DNA of 12,335 bases from Pseudomonadota bacterium (GCA_023419055.1 JAEZYO010000355.1:1-12335); one strand, 5' to 3'; positions 1 through 8,900 are shown, numbered from the stretch's first letter. The notes: generated by a model not told the origin, from the letters alone. Numbers and translations are program-made.

Positions 1-515
1 ATGCGCGCACCCTCCCCCGCCGGGGCGAAGCCGGGGTGGGCGCTCACGAGCTCTTCATAGCCGAGCGCCCGCTCTTCGACGTCGGTTTGAATGAAGAGCT
101 TTCCTCCCGGACAAAGTACCCGCAAAAGCTCGGGGACGATGCTTTGCCCCAGCACCAGGCGCTTTTGGTGGCGCTTCTTCCACCAGGGATCCGGAAAATG
201 CAGGTGCACGTGCGAGAAGCATCCCGCGACGAAGCGAGGCAGCGCATGACGCGCGTCCTCCGCGAAGACGCGCCCGCGCTCGCCCAAGCCTCGCTCCGCG
301 AGTCGCCGGTCGACGACCGTCGCCCACTTGCGGCGGATCTCGAGGCCGATCATGCGGATGCCGGGTTCGACCGCGAGGCGCTCGAACAGGAAGCCTCCTC
401 GGCCAGGGCCAATCTCGAGCTCCACCAGACCCTGCCCACCAGGCACGATCGTGCGTGGATCGAGGGCTTCACCCTCCGGCAAGCGCGGGGCATCGGCGTA
501 GGGACGAACCTTCAT
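1..515 (-). CDS. trmB: tRNA (guanine-N7-)-methyltransferase TrmB, C-terminus cut by window edge
   Basis: TrmB uses S-adenosylmethionine to methylate G46 at N7 in the variable loop of many tRNAs, in the cytoplasm. Reading the minus strand from ATG at 515 gives 171 codons with no stop before the window edge. The SAM-binding motif I is seen at residues 31-41 (VELEIGPGRGG). The family signature HLHFPDPWWKKRHQKR lies at residues 104-119, and the later strand FIQTD is at 141-145; all are diagnostic of TrmB. The usual family length is a little over 200 residues, so only the last few dozen are missing. An in-frame GTG at 533 is an alternative start six codons upstream; neither start has a clear Shine-Dalgarno sequence. 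The start codon overlaps that of the divergent glycosyltransferase-like gene, so any promoter must lie inside that gene. The family call is secure; only the start is uncertain. Confidence 0.95.
   Translation of the reverse strand, partial: MKVRPYADAPRLPEGEALDPRTIVPGGQGLVELEIGPGRGGFLFERLAVEPGIRMIGLEIRRKWATVVDRRLAERGLGERGRVFAEDARHALPRFVAGCFSHVHLHFPDPWWKKRHQKRLVLGQSIVPELLRVLCPGGKLFIQTDVEERALGYEELVSAHPGFAPAGEGAR
500..504 (+). promoter_or_regulatory. Shine-Dalgarno site for the gene at 514
   Basis: The sequence AGGGA lies nine bases before the ATG at 514 and is the best ribosome-binding match nearby. It supports 514 as the true start although this start codon overlaps the divergent trmB start. 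The site itself lies inside the trmB coding region on the other strand. Confidence 0.55.
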
Positions 516-2601
516 GTCTGAGACGACGGTCACGGCGCGCGCCGATGTAGCACGAGCCGAGGCGCGCGTAAGAGCGTGGCTCACTCGATACGGCCTCCTC
601 GCCGCGCTGACGCTCGCGCTCGCCTGGTGGACGCTGCGACGCCTCTTGCAGACGACCGGAGGCGAGCCCGCCGGGGCGCTCGACGACAGCTACATTCATT
701 TCCAGTACGCGAGGAGCTTCGCGGAGCTCACGCCGTTCCAATACTCGCCCGGTGCCCCAGCGACGCCCGGGGCGACGAGCCTGCTCTGGCCTCTGATGCT
801 CGCGCTTCCGTATGCCCTCGGGTTGCGAGGGGAGCACTTGCTCTGGGCCGCCTGGCTGTACTCGTACGTTTCGCTCGGGCTCCTTTCGCACGAGACCTCT
901 CGCGCCGCGAGGGGCCTGACCTCGACCGCCCTCTCCCTGGCTGCAGGAGGGATGGTGCTCGCGTTCGGAGCCTTGACCTGGTTCGCAGCGAGCGGGATGG
1001 AGGTCGTTCCACTCGCCTGGCTCTTGATGCGCTCGGCGCGGCGCGCGGCAGAGTGGATCGAGGCGGCTCCTGAAGCGCGCCCGCGCCCGACCGAGCTCGT
1101 GGTGCTCGCGATCGCGACGGCCGCGATGCGCCCGGAAGGGGTCGTCGGAGCCGTGTCGATCGCCGCCGTGCTGCTCGCAACGCTGCGCGGCCGGCGGCGA
1201 GCTCTCGGCCTCTTGGCGCTCGCTGCGCCGCTGCTTCCGCCGCTCGTGAACTGGCTCTTCACCGGGCAGGCGGCGAGCACTACCGCCGTGGTCAAGTGGC
1301 TGCCGCTCAACCCCTATCAGAAGGGTCTCTTGCTCTCGAGCGTGCGCGCAAACGTCGAGCTGCTCTTCGGCACGCTGTTGGACGGACGCATCTGGAGCGC
1401 GGTGTTCTTGCCCTCCGGAATCGGATGGCTCTCGTTCGCCTGCCTCCCGGCGCTGTTCGTCGCGGGGTTTCGCCGGAACGTGCCAGTGCGCGGCGTCTTG
1501 CTCGGAGTGCTCGCGCTCGGGATCTTGATCCCGACCACCTACGATAGCTTCCTCTGGAACCGGCTGCGCTACCTCTGGCCGTTCGCTCCGGCGTGGTTCG
1601 TCGGCGGGATGGCGCTCGTCGATCTCGTCATCGCGGGCCTGTCGCGCCTAAAGCCGCGCGCTGCAATCGCTCGACCGGTCGTCGCCGGCGCGTTCGTGGG
1701 AGGCCTCGCCGGGCACCTCCCCTACGCGCTCGACGACGTCGCCGAGAGCGCGGACGCGATCCGCAGGCAGCAGGTCGCGCTCGGTCGATGGGCGAGAGAC
1801 TCATTGCCGCCCGACGCCGTGATCGGCGTGAACGACACGGGCGCCATCGCCTATTTCTCGGGCCGGCGGGTCTTCGACGTCGTCGGCCTGACCACGCTCG
1901 GGGAAGGTCGCTATTGGGTCGCGGGGCCCGGCTCGCGCTTCGAGCACTACGAGCGGCTCGGGGTCGCTCGGTTGCCCACTCACTTCATCGTCTACCCCGA
2001 GTGGTTCGCCATCCCCGCCCTCCAGGGCGAGTGGCTCACGGAGCGTCGCGTCTCCGCCACCATCTTGGGGGGTGAGAACATGGTGGCGAGCCGCGCGGAC
2101 TGGTCGACGCTCGGCTCGGCGGAGAAACCACGTGAAGCGCCACCGGGCGCGCGCCTCATCGACCGCCTCGACGTCGCCGATCTCGAGAGCGAGGCCGAGC
2201 ACGGCTACGAGCTCTACTCCGCGACTCAGGCCGAGAACGTCGCCGTCGAGTTCGACGGGCGCGTCGACGGGGCACGAAAGGCGCGCACCCGCGAGAGCTT
2301 CCGCCTGGTGACCTCACCGAACGGCGTCGTGATCGCGCGGCTCGGCAGCGAATCGGCCTGTCGCGTCGAGCTGACGCTCGCAGGGCGGAAGCTCGGCACT
2401 TGGCTCGTTCAGGGTGAGTTCCACGAGCAGGCGCTCGAAATCCCCCCGAGTCTCCCGGAAGGAGCACACCCGGTGGAGCTGACGGCTTGTGAGGAAGGGG
2501 TCACCTCGCTCCACTATTGGTCCTTCGCCCCCCAATTGGGCTCGCCGACCGGTGAGGTTGCTCCTCGGCCGAGAGACGGGCTAGGCTCGAGCGAGCGTTG
2601 A
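514..2601 (+). CDS. GT-C-fold polytopic membrane glycosyltransferase-like protein with C-terminal soluble domains
   Basis: This 695-residue protein resembles GT-C (family 39/ArnT-like) integral membrane glycosyltransferases, which use polyprenyl-phosphate sugars at the outer face of the inner membrane. A first membrane helix lies at about residues 27-45. It is followed by an external loop with an acidic pair, DDSYIHFQYARSFAE (57-71), the usual position of the catalytic Asp in GT-C enzymes. About ten hydrophobic segments follow up to residue 405, including family-like patches SGMEVVPLAWLL (160-171), MRPEG (205-209) and RYLWPF (352-357). Residues 425-530 form a soluble domain with the common pattern PPDAVIGVNDTGAIAYFSGR (432-451). 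Residues 545-680 look like a beta-sandwich, perhaps carbohydrate-binding. The start at 514 is supported by AGGGA nine bases upstream. The stop overlaps the next ATG as TGATG, suggesting translational coupling. Donor and acceptor sugars cannot be told from sequence; family membership is likely, exact activity unknown. Confidence 0.75.
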   Translation: MSETTVTARADVARAEARVRAWLTRYGLLAALTLALAWWTLRRLLQTTGGEPAGALDDSYIHFQYARSFAELTPFQYSPGAPATPGATSLLWPLMLALPYALGLRGEHLLWAAWLYSYVSLGLLSHETSRAARGLTSTALSLAAGGMVLAFGALTWFAASGMEVVPLAWLLMRSARRAAEWIEAAPEARPRPTELVVLAIATAAMRPEGVVGAVSIAAVLLATLRGRRRALGLLALAAPLLPPLVNWLFTGQAASTTAVVKWLPLNPYQKGLLLSSVRANVELLFGTLLDGRIWSAVFLPSGIGWLSFACLPALFVAGFRRNVPVRGVLLGVLALGILIPTTYDSFLWNRLRYLWPFAPAWFVGGMALVDLVIAGLSRLKPRAAIARPVVAGAFVGGLAGHLPYALDDVAESADAIRRQQVALGRWARDSLPPDAVIGVNDTGAIAYFSGRRVFDVVGLTTLGEGRYWVAGPGSRFEHYERLGVARLPTHFIVYPEWFAIPALQGEWLTERRVSATILGGENMVASRADWSTLGSAEKPREAPPGARLIDRLDVADLESEAEHGYELYSATQAENVAVEFDGRVDGARKARTRESFRLVTSPNGVVIARLGSESACRVELTLAGRKLGTWLVQGEFHEQALEIPPSLPEGAHPVELTACEEGVTSLHYWSFAPQLGSPTGEVAPRPRDGLGSSER

Positions 2602-3080
2602 TGAACGATCGTGCGCTCGGAGCCCTCGGGCTGCTCTTGGCTGCCACCCACTCCTCCTTCGAGGATCGCGAAGCGCGTCGCTCCGGGCCGGTAGCGTCGC
2701 TCGACCGCCTGCACGCTCGCCTCCGCGAAATCCAGGCGCGCGAACCCATGACCGCGACCGCGCTCACGGTGTTGCTCGGCGCCGCGGCCTTCTACGCCGC
2801 CGAGCGCAAAGAGAACCCCAAGGTTGCCACCTTGCAGGACGCCATCGTCTACGCCTCGACCAACATCTCGGTCGGCTACTCCGACATTCTCGCGAAGACA
2901 CCGCTCGGCAAGCTGATCGGCTCTCTCCTCATGACCTACGGCCCCTCGCTCGCCGATCGTGCCCTCGATCCCCCGTCGCCGGAGCAGCCGGCGAGCTCGC
3001 GGGCGACCGAGAACCAGGACGCGATCGTTTCCCGGCTCGACGCCATCCTCGAAGAGCTCCGCGCGCGACGAGGGCCCTAA
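2601..3080 (+). CDS. Small pore-loop, K+-channel-like membrane protein with altered selectivity filter
   Basis: The 159-residue protein has the minimal architecture of a two-helix pore-loop ion channel. There is a hydrophobic segment at about residues 51-67, a pore-helix-like stretch at 77-89 (ATLQDAIVYASTN), a filter-like SVGYSD at 90-95, and a second helix at 103-120 that begins TPLGKLIGSLL, the usual post-filter pattern of bacterial K+ channels (TVGYGD...TPLGR). The canonical second filter glycine is replaced by serine (GYS for GYG), so ion selectivity may differ. An N-terminal hydrophobic stretch (5-16) is short, and a short helical, charged tail (138-156) could assist oligomerisation. 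The ATG at 2601 shares a base with the preceding stop (TGATG); a TTG at 2598 is a less likely start. It lies 4 bp before the YqiJ-like gene, which suggests joint expression. Membership in the ion-channel fold is inferred from the motif order; conductance is not proven. Confidence 0.65.
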   Translation: MNDRALGALGLLLAATHSSFEDREARRSGPVASLDRLHARLREIQAREPMTATALTVLLGAAAFYAAERKENPKVATLQDAIVYASTNISVGYSDILAKTPLGKLIGSLLMTYGPSLADRALDPPSPEQPASSRATENQDAIVSRLDAILEELRARRGP

Positions 3081-3084
3081 CGAC

Positions 3085-3843
3085 ATGAGCGAAGTTCTGG
3101 CCCTCGCTCTCTCGTTCCCGAGCGTGATCTACACGGTGTTGCTCGGGGTGATGCTCGTCTACTGGCTGTTCGTGATGGTCGGGGTCGTCGATCTCGGCGA
3201 AGGCAGCGCCAAAGGCGTGCTCGAGGGCTCGGTGAAGGGCGTGCTCGAAGGCTCGGCCGACGGAGCGCTGGAAGGAAGCGCCAAGGGCGCGCTCGAGGGC
3301 AGCGCGAAGGGCGTCGCGGAGGGTCAGGCGGACGGCTCGGACGAGCATAGCGGCGGCGTCCTCGCCGCCCTGCTGAGCGCGCTGCGTTTGAAATCAGTGC
3401 CGGTCACGGTGGTGCTGAGCCTCGTCATCACGTTCTCGTGGCTCGTCAGCATCGTCGCGATGCAACTCGTGACCCGCTCGCTCCCGAGCTTCGGTGTCCC
3501 GCTCGGGCTCCTGGTGCTCGTCGGCGCCGCCGTGCTCTCGCTCCCGATGACTTCCCTCGCGGCCCGGCCGCTTTCGCCGGTCTTCGAGCACCAATCCGCT
3601 CCCTCGCGGAAGGACCTGGTCGGAAAGACGTGCACGGTGCGGACCGGCGTCGTCAATCAGCGCTTCGGTGAGGCGTTGCTCGAGGACGGAGGCGCCGGGC
3701 TCGTGATTCGGGTGAGGAGCGACGGCCGCGAGCTCCGGCGCGGCGAGCACGCGTTGATCGTGAACTGGGAAGAGGAGCGCGACGCCTTCGTCGTCGAGCC
3801 GATGCGCGAGCTGCTCGAGGCGCCGAAGGCCCGCTCGGATTAG
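3085..3843 (+). CDS. YqiJ/NfeD-like membrane protein (DUF1449-type) with OB-fold C-terminus and a GxxxG repeat linker
   Basis: This 252-residue protein resembles the YqiJ (DUF1449) branch of NfeD-like proteins, partners of flotillins at the inner membrane. A first membrane helix lies at residues 13-35. It is followed by a repetitive linker (39-86) with glycine at every fourth position, and two more membrane segments at about 105-129 and 137-160. The C-terminal soluble part (177-245, starting DLVGKTCTVRTG) has the beta-rich pattern of the NfeD-type OB fold. I chose ATG 3085 over the longer open frame that begins at 2959. The upstream 42 codons are Arg/Ser-rich and lie wholly over the channel gene in another frame, while 3085 follows a GAGGG at 3070-3074 and begins directly with a membrane-protein N-terminus. 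It is 4 bp after the channel gene and directly before a YqiK-type flotillin, the same pairing as yqiJ-yqiK of Escherichia coli. That context strengthens the call. Confidence 0.8.
   Translation: MSEVLALALSFPSVIYTVLLGVMLVYWLFVMVGVVDLGEGSAKGVLEGSVKGVLEGSADGALEGSAKGALEGSAKGVAEGQADGSDEHSGGVLAALLSALRLKSVPVTVVLSLVITFSWLVSIVAMQLVTRSLPSFGVPLGLLVLVGAAVLSLPMTSLAARPLSPVFEHQSAPSRKDLVGKTCTVRTGVVNQRFGEALLEDGGAGLVIRVRSDGRELRRGEHALIVNWEEERDAFVVEPMRELLEAPKARSD
3199..3342 (+). repeat. Six-unit 24-bp in-frame tandem repeat encoding an E-G-S-A-K-G-V-L motif
   Basis: Six consecutive 24-base units, the last diverged, encode variants of the octapeptide EGSAKGVL inside the YqiJ-like protein (residues 39-86). Units vary at synonymous and nonsynonymous sites (for example EGSVKGVL, EGSADGAL, EGSAKGAL). 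The protein pattern is kept better than the DNA, which argues for selection on the peptide rather than a very recent slippage expansion. Copy number could still vary between strains. Confidence 0.9.
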
Positions 3844-3933
3844 GACAGCGCCCGCTCGTCGCGCGTTCAGTCCCCGGTTCGAGCGCAGGCCGAGCTTCCT
3901 CCTCGGGCGGAGTCGTGCGATGGTTCTGCCAGC

Positions 3934-5952
3934 ATGAACGCTGGGGATATTCAGACGCTCGGTGTGGTTCCCGTCCTGATCGTGGTCGGGATCATCGTCT
4001 TTCTGCTGTTCGGTGTGCTCGCCCTCTTGGCGCGCTTCTACCGGCAGGTCGACCAGGGTCGCGCGCTGGTGATCAACACCATGCGCTCGGAGCCCGTGGT
4101 CACGTTCACCGGATCCATCGTCTACCCGGTGATCAACCGCGCGGAGACCATGGATCTTTCGGTCAAGACGGTCGAGATCGATCGGCGCGGCAAGGAAGGG
4201 TTGATCTGCAACGACAACATCCGCGCCGACATCAACGTCACCTTCTTCGTACGGGTGAACAAGACGGTGGACGACGTCCTCAAGGTCGCACAGTCGATCG
4301 GCTGCGCGCGCGCCAGCGACTCGCAGGCGCTCAAGGAGCTCTTCACGGCCAAGTTCGCCGAGGCGCTCAAGACCGTCGGCAAGCACTTCAATTTCGAGGA
4401 GCTCTACACCAAGCGCGACGCGTTCAAGGACAAGATCATCGAGGTCATCGGCAAGGATCTGAACGGCTTCGTGCTGGACGACGCCGCCATCGACTACCTC
4501 GAGCAGACCCCGATCGAGCACCTCGACAAGGACAACATCATGGATGCCGACGGCATCCGCAAGATCACCGACCTTACGGTGATCCAGAACGTGAAGACCA
4601 ACGAGCTCCGCCAGAAGGAGCGCATGGAAATCGGGAGCCAGAACCTCTCGGCGGACGAGGCCCTGTTCCGCTTCGAGCAGCGGCGCGCCGAGGCGGAAGC
4701 CAAGAAGAACAAGGAAATCTCGGTCGCGATGTCGCGCGAGGAGAACGAGGCGCTGCGCGTGGCGAGCGAGGAGAAGAAGAAGACCGTCCTCATCACCACC
4801 AAGAACGACGAGGAGGCGCTGGTCGCCGATCAGGCCCGGCAGCGCGGCGTCGCGATCGCCGAGAAGAACCGCGAGCGCGAAATAGCGATCGAGACCGAGC
4901 GCGTGGAGAAGGCGCGCCAGCTCGAGGCCATCGGGCGCGAGCGCGAGGTCTCGCTGGTCGGGATCGCGCGCGACCGCGAGGTCGAGGCGCAGAAGAAGGA
5001 GATCGCGAACGTCATCCGCGAGCGCATCGCGGTGGAGAAGAGCGTCGCCGCCGAGGAGGAGAACATCAAGGACATCCGCGCCATCGCCCAGGCGAACCGC
5101 GAGAAGGAGGCCGTGCGCATCGCCGCCGAGGCAGAGGCGCAGGAGGCCATGGTGAAGCAGGTGAAGGCCGCGGAGGCCGCGGAGCAGGCGGCCAAGTTCA
5201 AGGCCCGCGAGCGCGCCGTCTCCGCCGAGGCCGAGCTCGAGACGGCGGACAAGCTCGCGCGCGCCAAGATCCGCATCGCCGAAGGCGTGCAGGCGGAAGC
5301 GGCCGCGGAAGGGCTCGCCAAGGCGCGAGTGAAGGAAGCGGACGCGGTCGCGACGGAGAAGCAGGGCCTCGTGGAGGCTCGCCTCACGCTCGAGAAGGCT
5401 CAGGCGCAGGCGCTCGGGGAAGAGAAGCAGGGGCTCGCGCGGGCGCGGGTGCAGGAGGCGGAGGCCTCGGCCGTCGAGAAGCGGGGCCTCGCGGACGCCA
5501 CGGCTCTGCGCGAGAAGATGGCCGCCGAGGCGGCAGGCATCGCGCAGAAGGCCGAGTCGATGCGCGCGTTCGACGAGTCCACGCGCACGCATGAAGAGTT
5601 CCGCCTGCGGCTCGAGAAGGAGAAGGCGGTCGAGCTCGAAGGCATCCACACGCGGCGCGACATCGTGGCCTCGCAGGCGCAGATCTTGGCCGCAACGATG
5701 GGCAACGCGCGCGTCAACATCGTGGGGGGTGATGGAGAGTTCTTGCAGCGCTTCCTCGGCGCCATCTCGCTCGGTCAGTCCGTCGACGGCGCGCTCGAGC
5801 AGAGCGAGGCGCTGCGCGCTCTCTTGCAGGAGTTCGTGGGTAAGAGCGGCGACGGGCAGGCTCTCACGAGCGCCCTCGAGGCGCTCGCGCCGCACGTGAT
5901 GCCGGTCCCGCTCGGCGGCTCCCAGCCGAAACCCCGACGCCCGAGCCCCTGA
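3934..5952 (+). CDS. Flotillin family protein (YqiK type, SPFH domain plus long coiled coil)
   Basis: Flotillins are membrane-anchored SPFH/band-7 proteins that oligomerise and organise membrane microdomains. This 672-residue protein has an N-terminal membrane helix (about 12-35) and an SPFH domain (about 36-215, with IDRRGKEGLICNDNIRADIN at 82-101 typical of YqiK). A very long Glu/Ala/Arg/Lys-rich coiled coil follows (about 220-560), then a C-terminal globular part (about 570-665) around ARVNIVGGDGEFLQRFLG. E. coli YqiK is shorter (about 550 residues), so the coiled coil is extended here. ATG 3934 places the membrane helix at the N-terminus, and there is no other in-frame start close upstream. 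The Shine-Dalgarno signal is weak (GGAG about 21 bases upstream). The 90-bp gap from the YqiJ-like gene is the largest in the gene train; I see no clear promoter in it. Strong family call, partner role inferred from context. Confidence 0.92.
   Translation: MNAGDIQTLGVVPVLIVVGIIVFLLFGVLALLARFYRQVDQGRALVINTMRSEPVVTFTGSIVYPVINRAETMDLSVKTVEIDRRGKEGLICNDNIRADINVTFFVRVNKTVDDVLKVAQSIGCARASDSQALKELFTAKFAEALKTVGKHFNFEELYTKRDAFKDKIIEVIGKDLNGFVLDDAAIDYLEQTPIEHLDKDNIMDADGIRKITDLTVIQNVKTNELRQKERMEIGSQNLSADEALFRFEQRRAEAEAKKNKEISVAMSREENEALRVASEEKKKTVLITTKNDEEALVADQARQRGVAIAEKNREREIAIETERVEKARQLEAIGREREVSLVGIARDREVEAQKKEIANVIRERIAVEKSVAAEEENIKDIRAIAQANREKEAVRIAAEAEAQEAMVKQVKAAEAAEQAAKFKARERAVSAEAELETADKLARAKIRIAEGVQAEAAAEGLAKARVKEADAVATEKQGLVEARLTLEKAQAQALGEEKQGLARARVQEAEASAVEKRGLADATALREKMAAEAAGIAQKAESMRAFDESTRTHEEFRLRLEKEKAVELEGIHTRRDIVASQAQILAATMGNARVNIVGGDGEFLQRFLGAISLGQSVDGALEQSEALRALLQEFVGKSGDGQALTSALEALAPHVMPVPLGGSQPKPRRPSP
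5311..5484 (+). repeat. Three imperfect coiled-coil repeats in the flotillin tail
   Basis: Residues 460-517 hold three units of 18, 22 and 18 residues. The first and third align almost throughout (GLAKARVKEADAVATEKQ and GLARARVQEAEASAVEKR). The middle one begins GLVEARL, ends EEKQ and has four extra residues. Each unit ends in EK(Q/R) followed by Gly-Leu. This looks like internal duplication within the rod, a way of lengthening it. Confidence 0.75.
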
Positions 5953-5958
5953 TCGATC

Positions 5959-8900
5959 ATGCAGCCCGTCCCGCCGGCCGCCGAGAGCACGCTCGAGGGC
6001 GGCAGCTACGACGTCATCCGCCGCCGGCTCTCCGAGCAGGCGGCGGAGCTCGGCAGCCGCGCCGAAGCGCTCAACAAGAAGCGTAAGGAGCTGTTCGGAG
6101 GGCGCGAGCTCGCGCTCATCGCGACCGAGCGCGTCCGCACCGAGAACAACTGTGTCCCGCGCGACGTGGTGAGCGTCGGCGGGCAGCTCCTCTTCGGGTT
6201 CCAGGTGTTCATCGGGCTGAAGAGCGAGACGCGGGTCTCGGACGTCCTCAGCCTGAACCGCTTCGCCAAGGTCGAGGACGGCTACGATCTCGGCGCGATC
6301 TCGCCCGAGGGGTCGTTCCTTTCGGACCCGGAGTTCGACAAGCAGTTCAGGGACGTCTTCCGCTACTACCCCGAGGCGCGGCTGCTCCAACTGCGGCGCA
6401 CCGACACGCGCCTCTTGATGGCGGTCCAGATCGGAGCGACCTCGAGGGATCTCAAGATCTTCCGCTTCGCCATCGACGCGCAGGGCCGGGTCTCGTTCAT
6501 GGACGCTCGCGGCGAGGAAGACTACGCGCCGCCGCGTTCACACGCGTTCGAGTGGCGGCAAACCACGCGCGACGATCAGGTCTCGGGTCCGCACCCGCAC
6601 ATCAACGTCCTCGACGAGGTGTTCGTCGAGACGGTGGGTGGCGACCTCACGATCAAGATCGAGAACAACACCAAGGACGGTCAGGGCGTCTACCGCGAGC
6701 CGGTCGACGATCGCAACCAGACCCTGGACGACGCGGACATCGCCTACGCCAAGGTCGGCGGCCTCATCCTGCTCAAGGTGAAGCCGTTCCGCGAGGAGAC
6801 GGTCCGCTACTTGGTCTACAACACGCGCACGCAGCACGTGCTCCGAGTGGACGCCATCGGCGGCGCGTGCGTCGAGCTCCCCGAGGACCACGGCATCATC
6901 TTCCCCGGGGGTTATTACCTGCAGTCGGGCGAGCACAAGCTCTTCGACAAAGACCACGCCGGCCTGCGCTTCGAGCGCAGCATCCCCTCCCCGAACGGTG
7001 AGGACGTGCTCTTCGTCTTCTACCGCGAGGTCGAGGGCGAATACCTGCTCTTGCCCTACAACCTGATCGCGAAGGAGGTCCAGAACCCCATCCGCTGCCA
7101 CGGCTACAGCCTGCTCGCGGACGGGACGATGCTCCTCTTCCGCGCCTCGCCCGCGGAAGAGCCGACCCGGGTGCACCCGGTCCAGATCTGGCAAACGCCG
7201 TTCACGACCGCCGAGTTCGCGGCGTCTGCGCCCACGAACGGCTCCTACCTCGGGAAGGTCGGCAACGCCGACATCGTGGCCTGCCTGAGTGAAGTTCAGT
7301 CCCTCCGCCGACTCGCGAGCCAGGACAAGCCGACCCGGCGCACCTTCGAGAGCCTGATCTCGAGCTCCTCGAAGCTCGTCGACACTCACTACTGGCTCGG
7401 CCACGCGGAGGCAGAGGGGCTGCTCGGCGGGCTCGGAGAGCTCAAGAAGACGAGCGAGCTCATCATCGACGAGTTCGAGAAGGCGCTCGCGTTCGAGAGG
7501 CGCGCGCGCGAGGCGCTCGCCGAGAGCGAGCAGCGCCAGAGCGAGCTCTTGCAGAAGCTCGCTCCCGCCGAGCTCAAGACCGTCGACGCGTTCCTCTCCG
7601 GCTTGCTCGAGATCACGAAGCAGCGCGGACACCTCATCACGCTGAAGGAGCTGCGTGCGGTCGACGTGGCGCGCGTGGAGGCGCTGGAGAAAGAGCTCGT
7701 CGCTCGGCAGCAAGAGGTGAGCCGCGCGTGCGTCGACTTCTTCTTGCAAGACGACGCGTTCCAGCCGCTCCTCGCACGGCTCGACGTGCTGGTCTCGAAC
7801 GTGAGCGCGGTCGGCAAGGCGAGCGAGGTGACCCCGCTACGTGAAGAGCTCGCGAGCGTCCACGCGGGCTTGAGCCTGCTCGGAGAGACCATCTCGGGGC
7901 TCGAGATCGACGATGCCACGTCGCGCACGCGCATCCTCGACGGCACGAGCTCCGCCTTCGCCCAGCTCAACCGCGCCCGCGCCGTCATCGAGGCCAAGTG
8001 GAAGGAGCTGCGTTCGCACGAAGGCCGGGCTGAGTTCGCCGTGCAGTTCAAGCTGCTCGGGCAGAGCGTGACGAGCGCGCTGTCGCTCGCGACCACCCCG
8101 GAGGCGTGCGACAGCGAGCTCTCGAAGCTGATGCTCGAGCTCGAAGGCCTCGAGGGCCGCTTCGGAGACCACGAGGAGTTCGCCGCCGAGCTCGCGACGA
8201 AGCGCGAGGAGGTCTTGGAGGCGGTCGCCGCTCGGCGCCAGATCCTGGTGGAGGAGCGACAGCGGCGCGCGCAGAGCGTCTTCACGGCCGCGGAGCGCGT
8301 GCTCTCCGGCGTCGCCCGCCGCGCCCAGAACTTCGAGAACAGCGACGAGCTCAACGCCTACTTCGCCTCCGACCCCATGGTCCGCAAGGTGGCCGAGCTC
8401 GCGCTCGAGCTCAAGCGCCTGGGAGACAGCGTGCGCGCCGACGAGCTCGACTCGCGGCTCAAGAGCGCTCGCCAGAACGCCCAGCGCGCGCTCCGCGACA
8501 AGACCGACCTGTTCGAGGAGGGCGGCAACGTCGTCCGCTTCGGGGATCATCGCTTCTCGGTCAACACGCGACCGCTCGAGCTCGTGATCGTGCAGCGTGA
8601 CGGCGGGCTCCACCTGCACCTGACGGGCACGGATTTCTACGAGCCGCTGAGCGATCCGGAGCTCGAGCAGGCGCGCGATCTCTGGGATCAGGATCTGGTC
8701 TCCGAGAGCACGGACGTCTACCGTGGCGAGTACCTCGCCGTGTGCGTGCTCCGGGATGCCGAGCTCGGGCGAGCCGGTCAGAGCCTCTCTCTGCTCGCGC
8801 AAGCGGCGCGCGAAGCAAAGCTCGAGGAGCTCGTCCGCGACTACGCCCTCGAACGGCTCGACGAGGGTTACGAGCGCGGCGTCCACGACCACGACGCGGC

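Noticed and set aside
36..521. 161-codon plus-strand frame opposite trmB
   Set aside because: The minus strand encodes a clear TrmB here, so this is its shadow.
2959..3084. Upstream extension of the YqiJ-like gene to an earlier ATG
   Set aside because: The 42 extra residues are Arg/Ser-rich and overlap the channel gene in another frame; ATG 3085 has a GAGGG site and a membrane-protein start.
3844..3933. Internal promoter or regulatory RNA in the 90-bp gap before the flotillin
   Set aside because: No AT-rich -10 box, strong inverted repeat or known RNA motif could be seen.
3915..5594. 559-codon plus-strand frame overlapping the flotillin
   Set aside because: Its product is an Arg/Gly-rich low-complexity shadow; the 3934 frame gives a clear SPFH domain.
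3394..6390. 998-codon open frame on the minus strand across the flotillin gene
   Set aside because: It is the mirror of GC-rich coding sequence: it spans three real genes, is Leu/Arg/Asp/His-rich with low complexity, and shows no domain.
6538..7749. 403-codon minus-strand frame within the ATPase gene
   Set aside because: It lies opposite the conserved DUF3686 region and reads as low-complexity mirror sequence.
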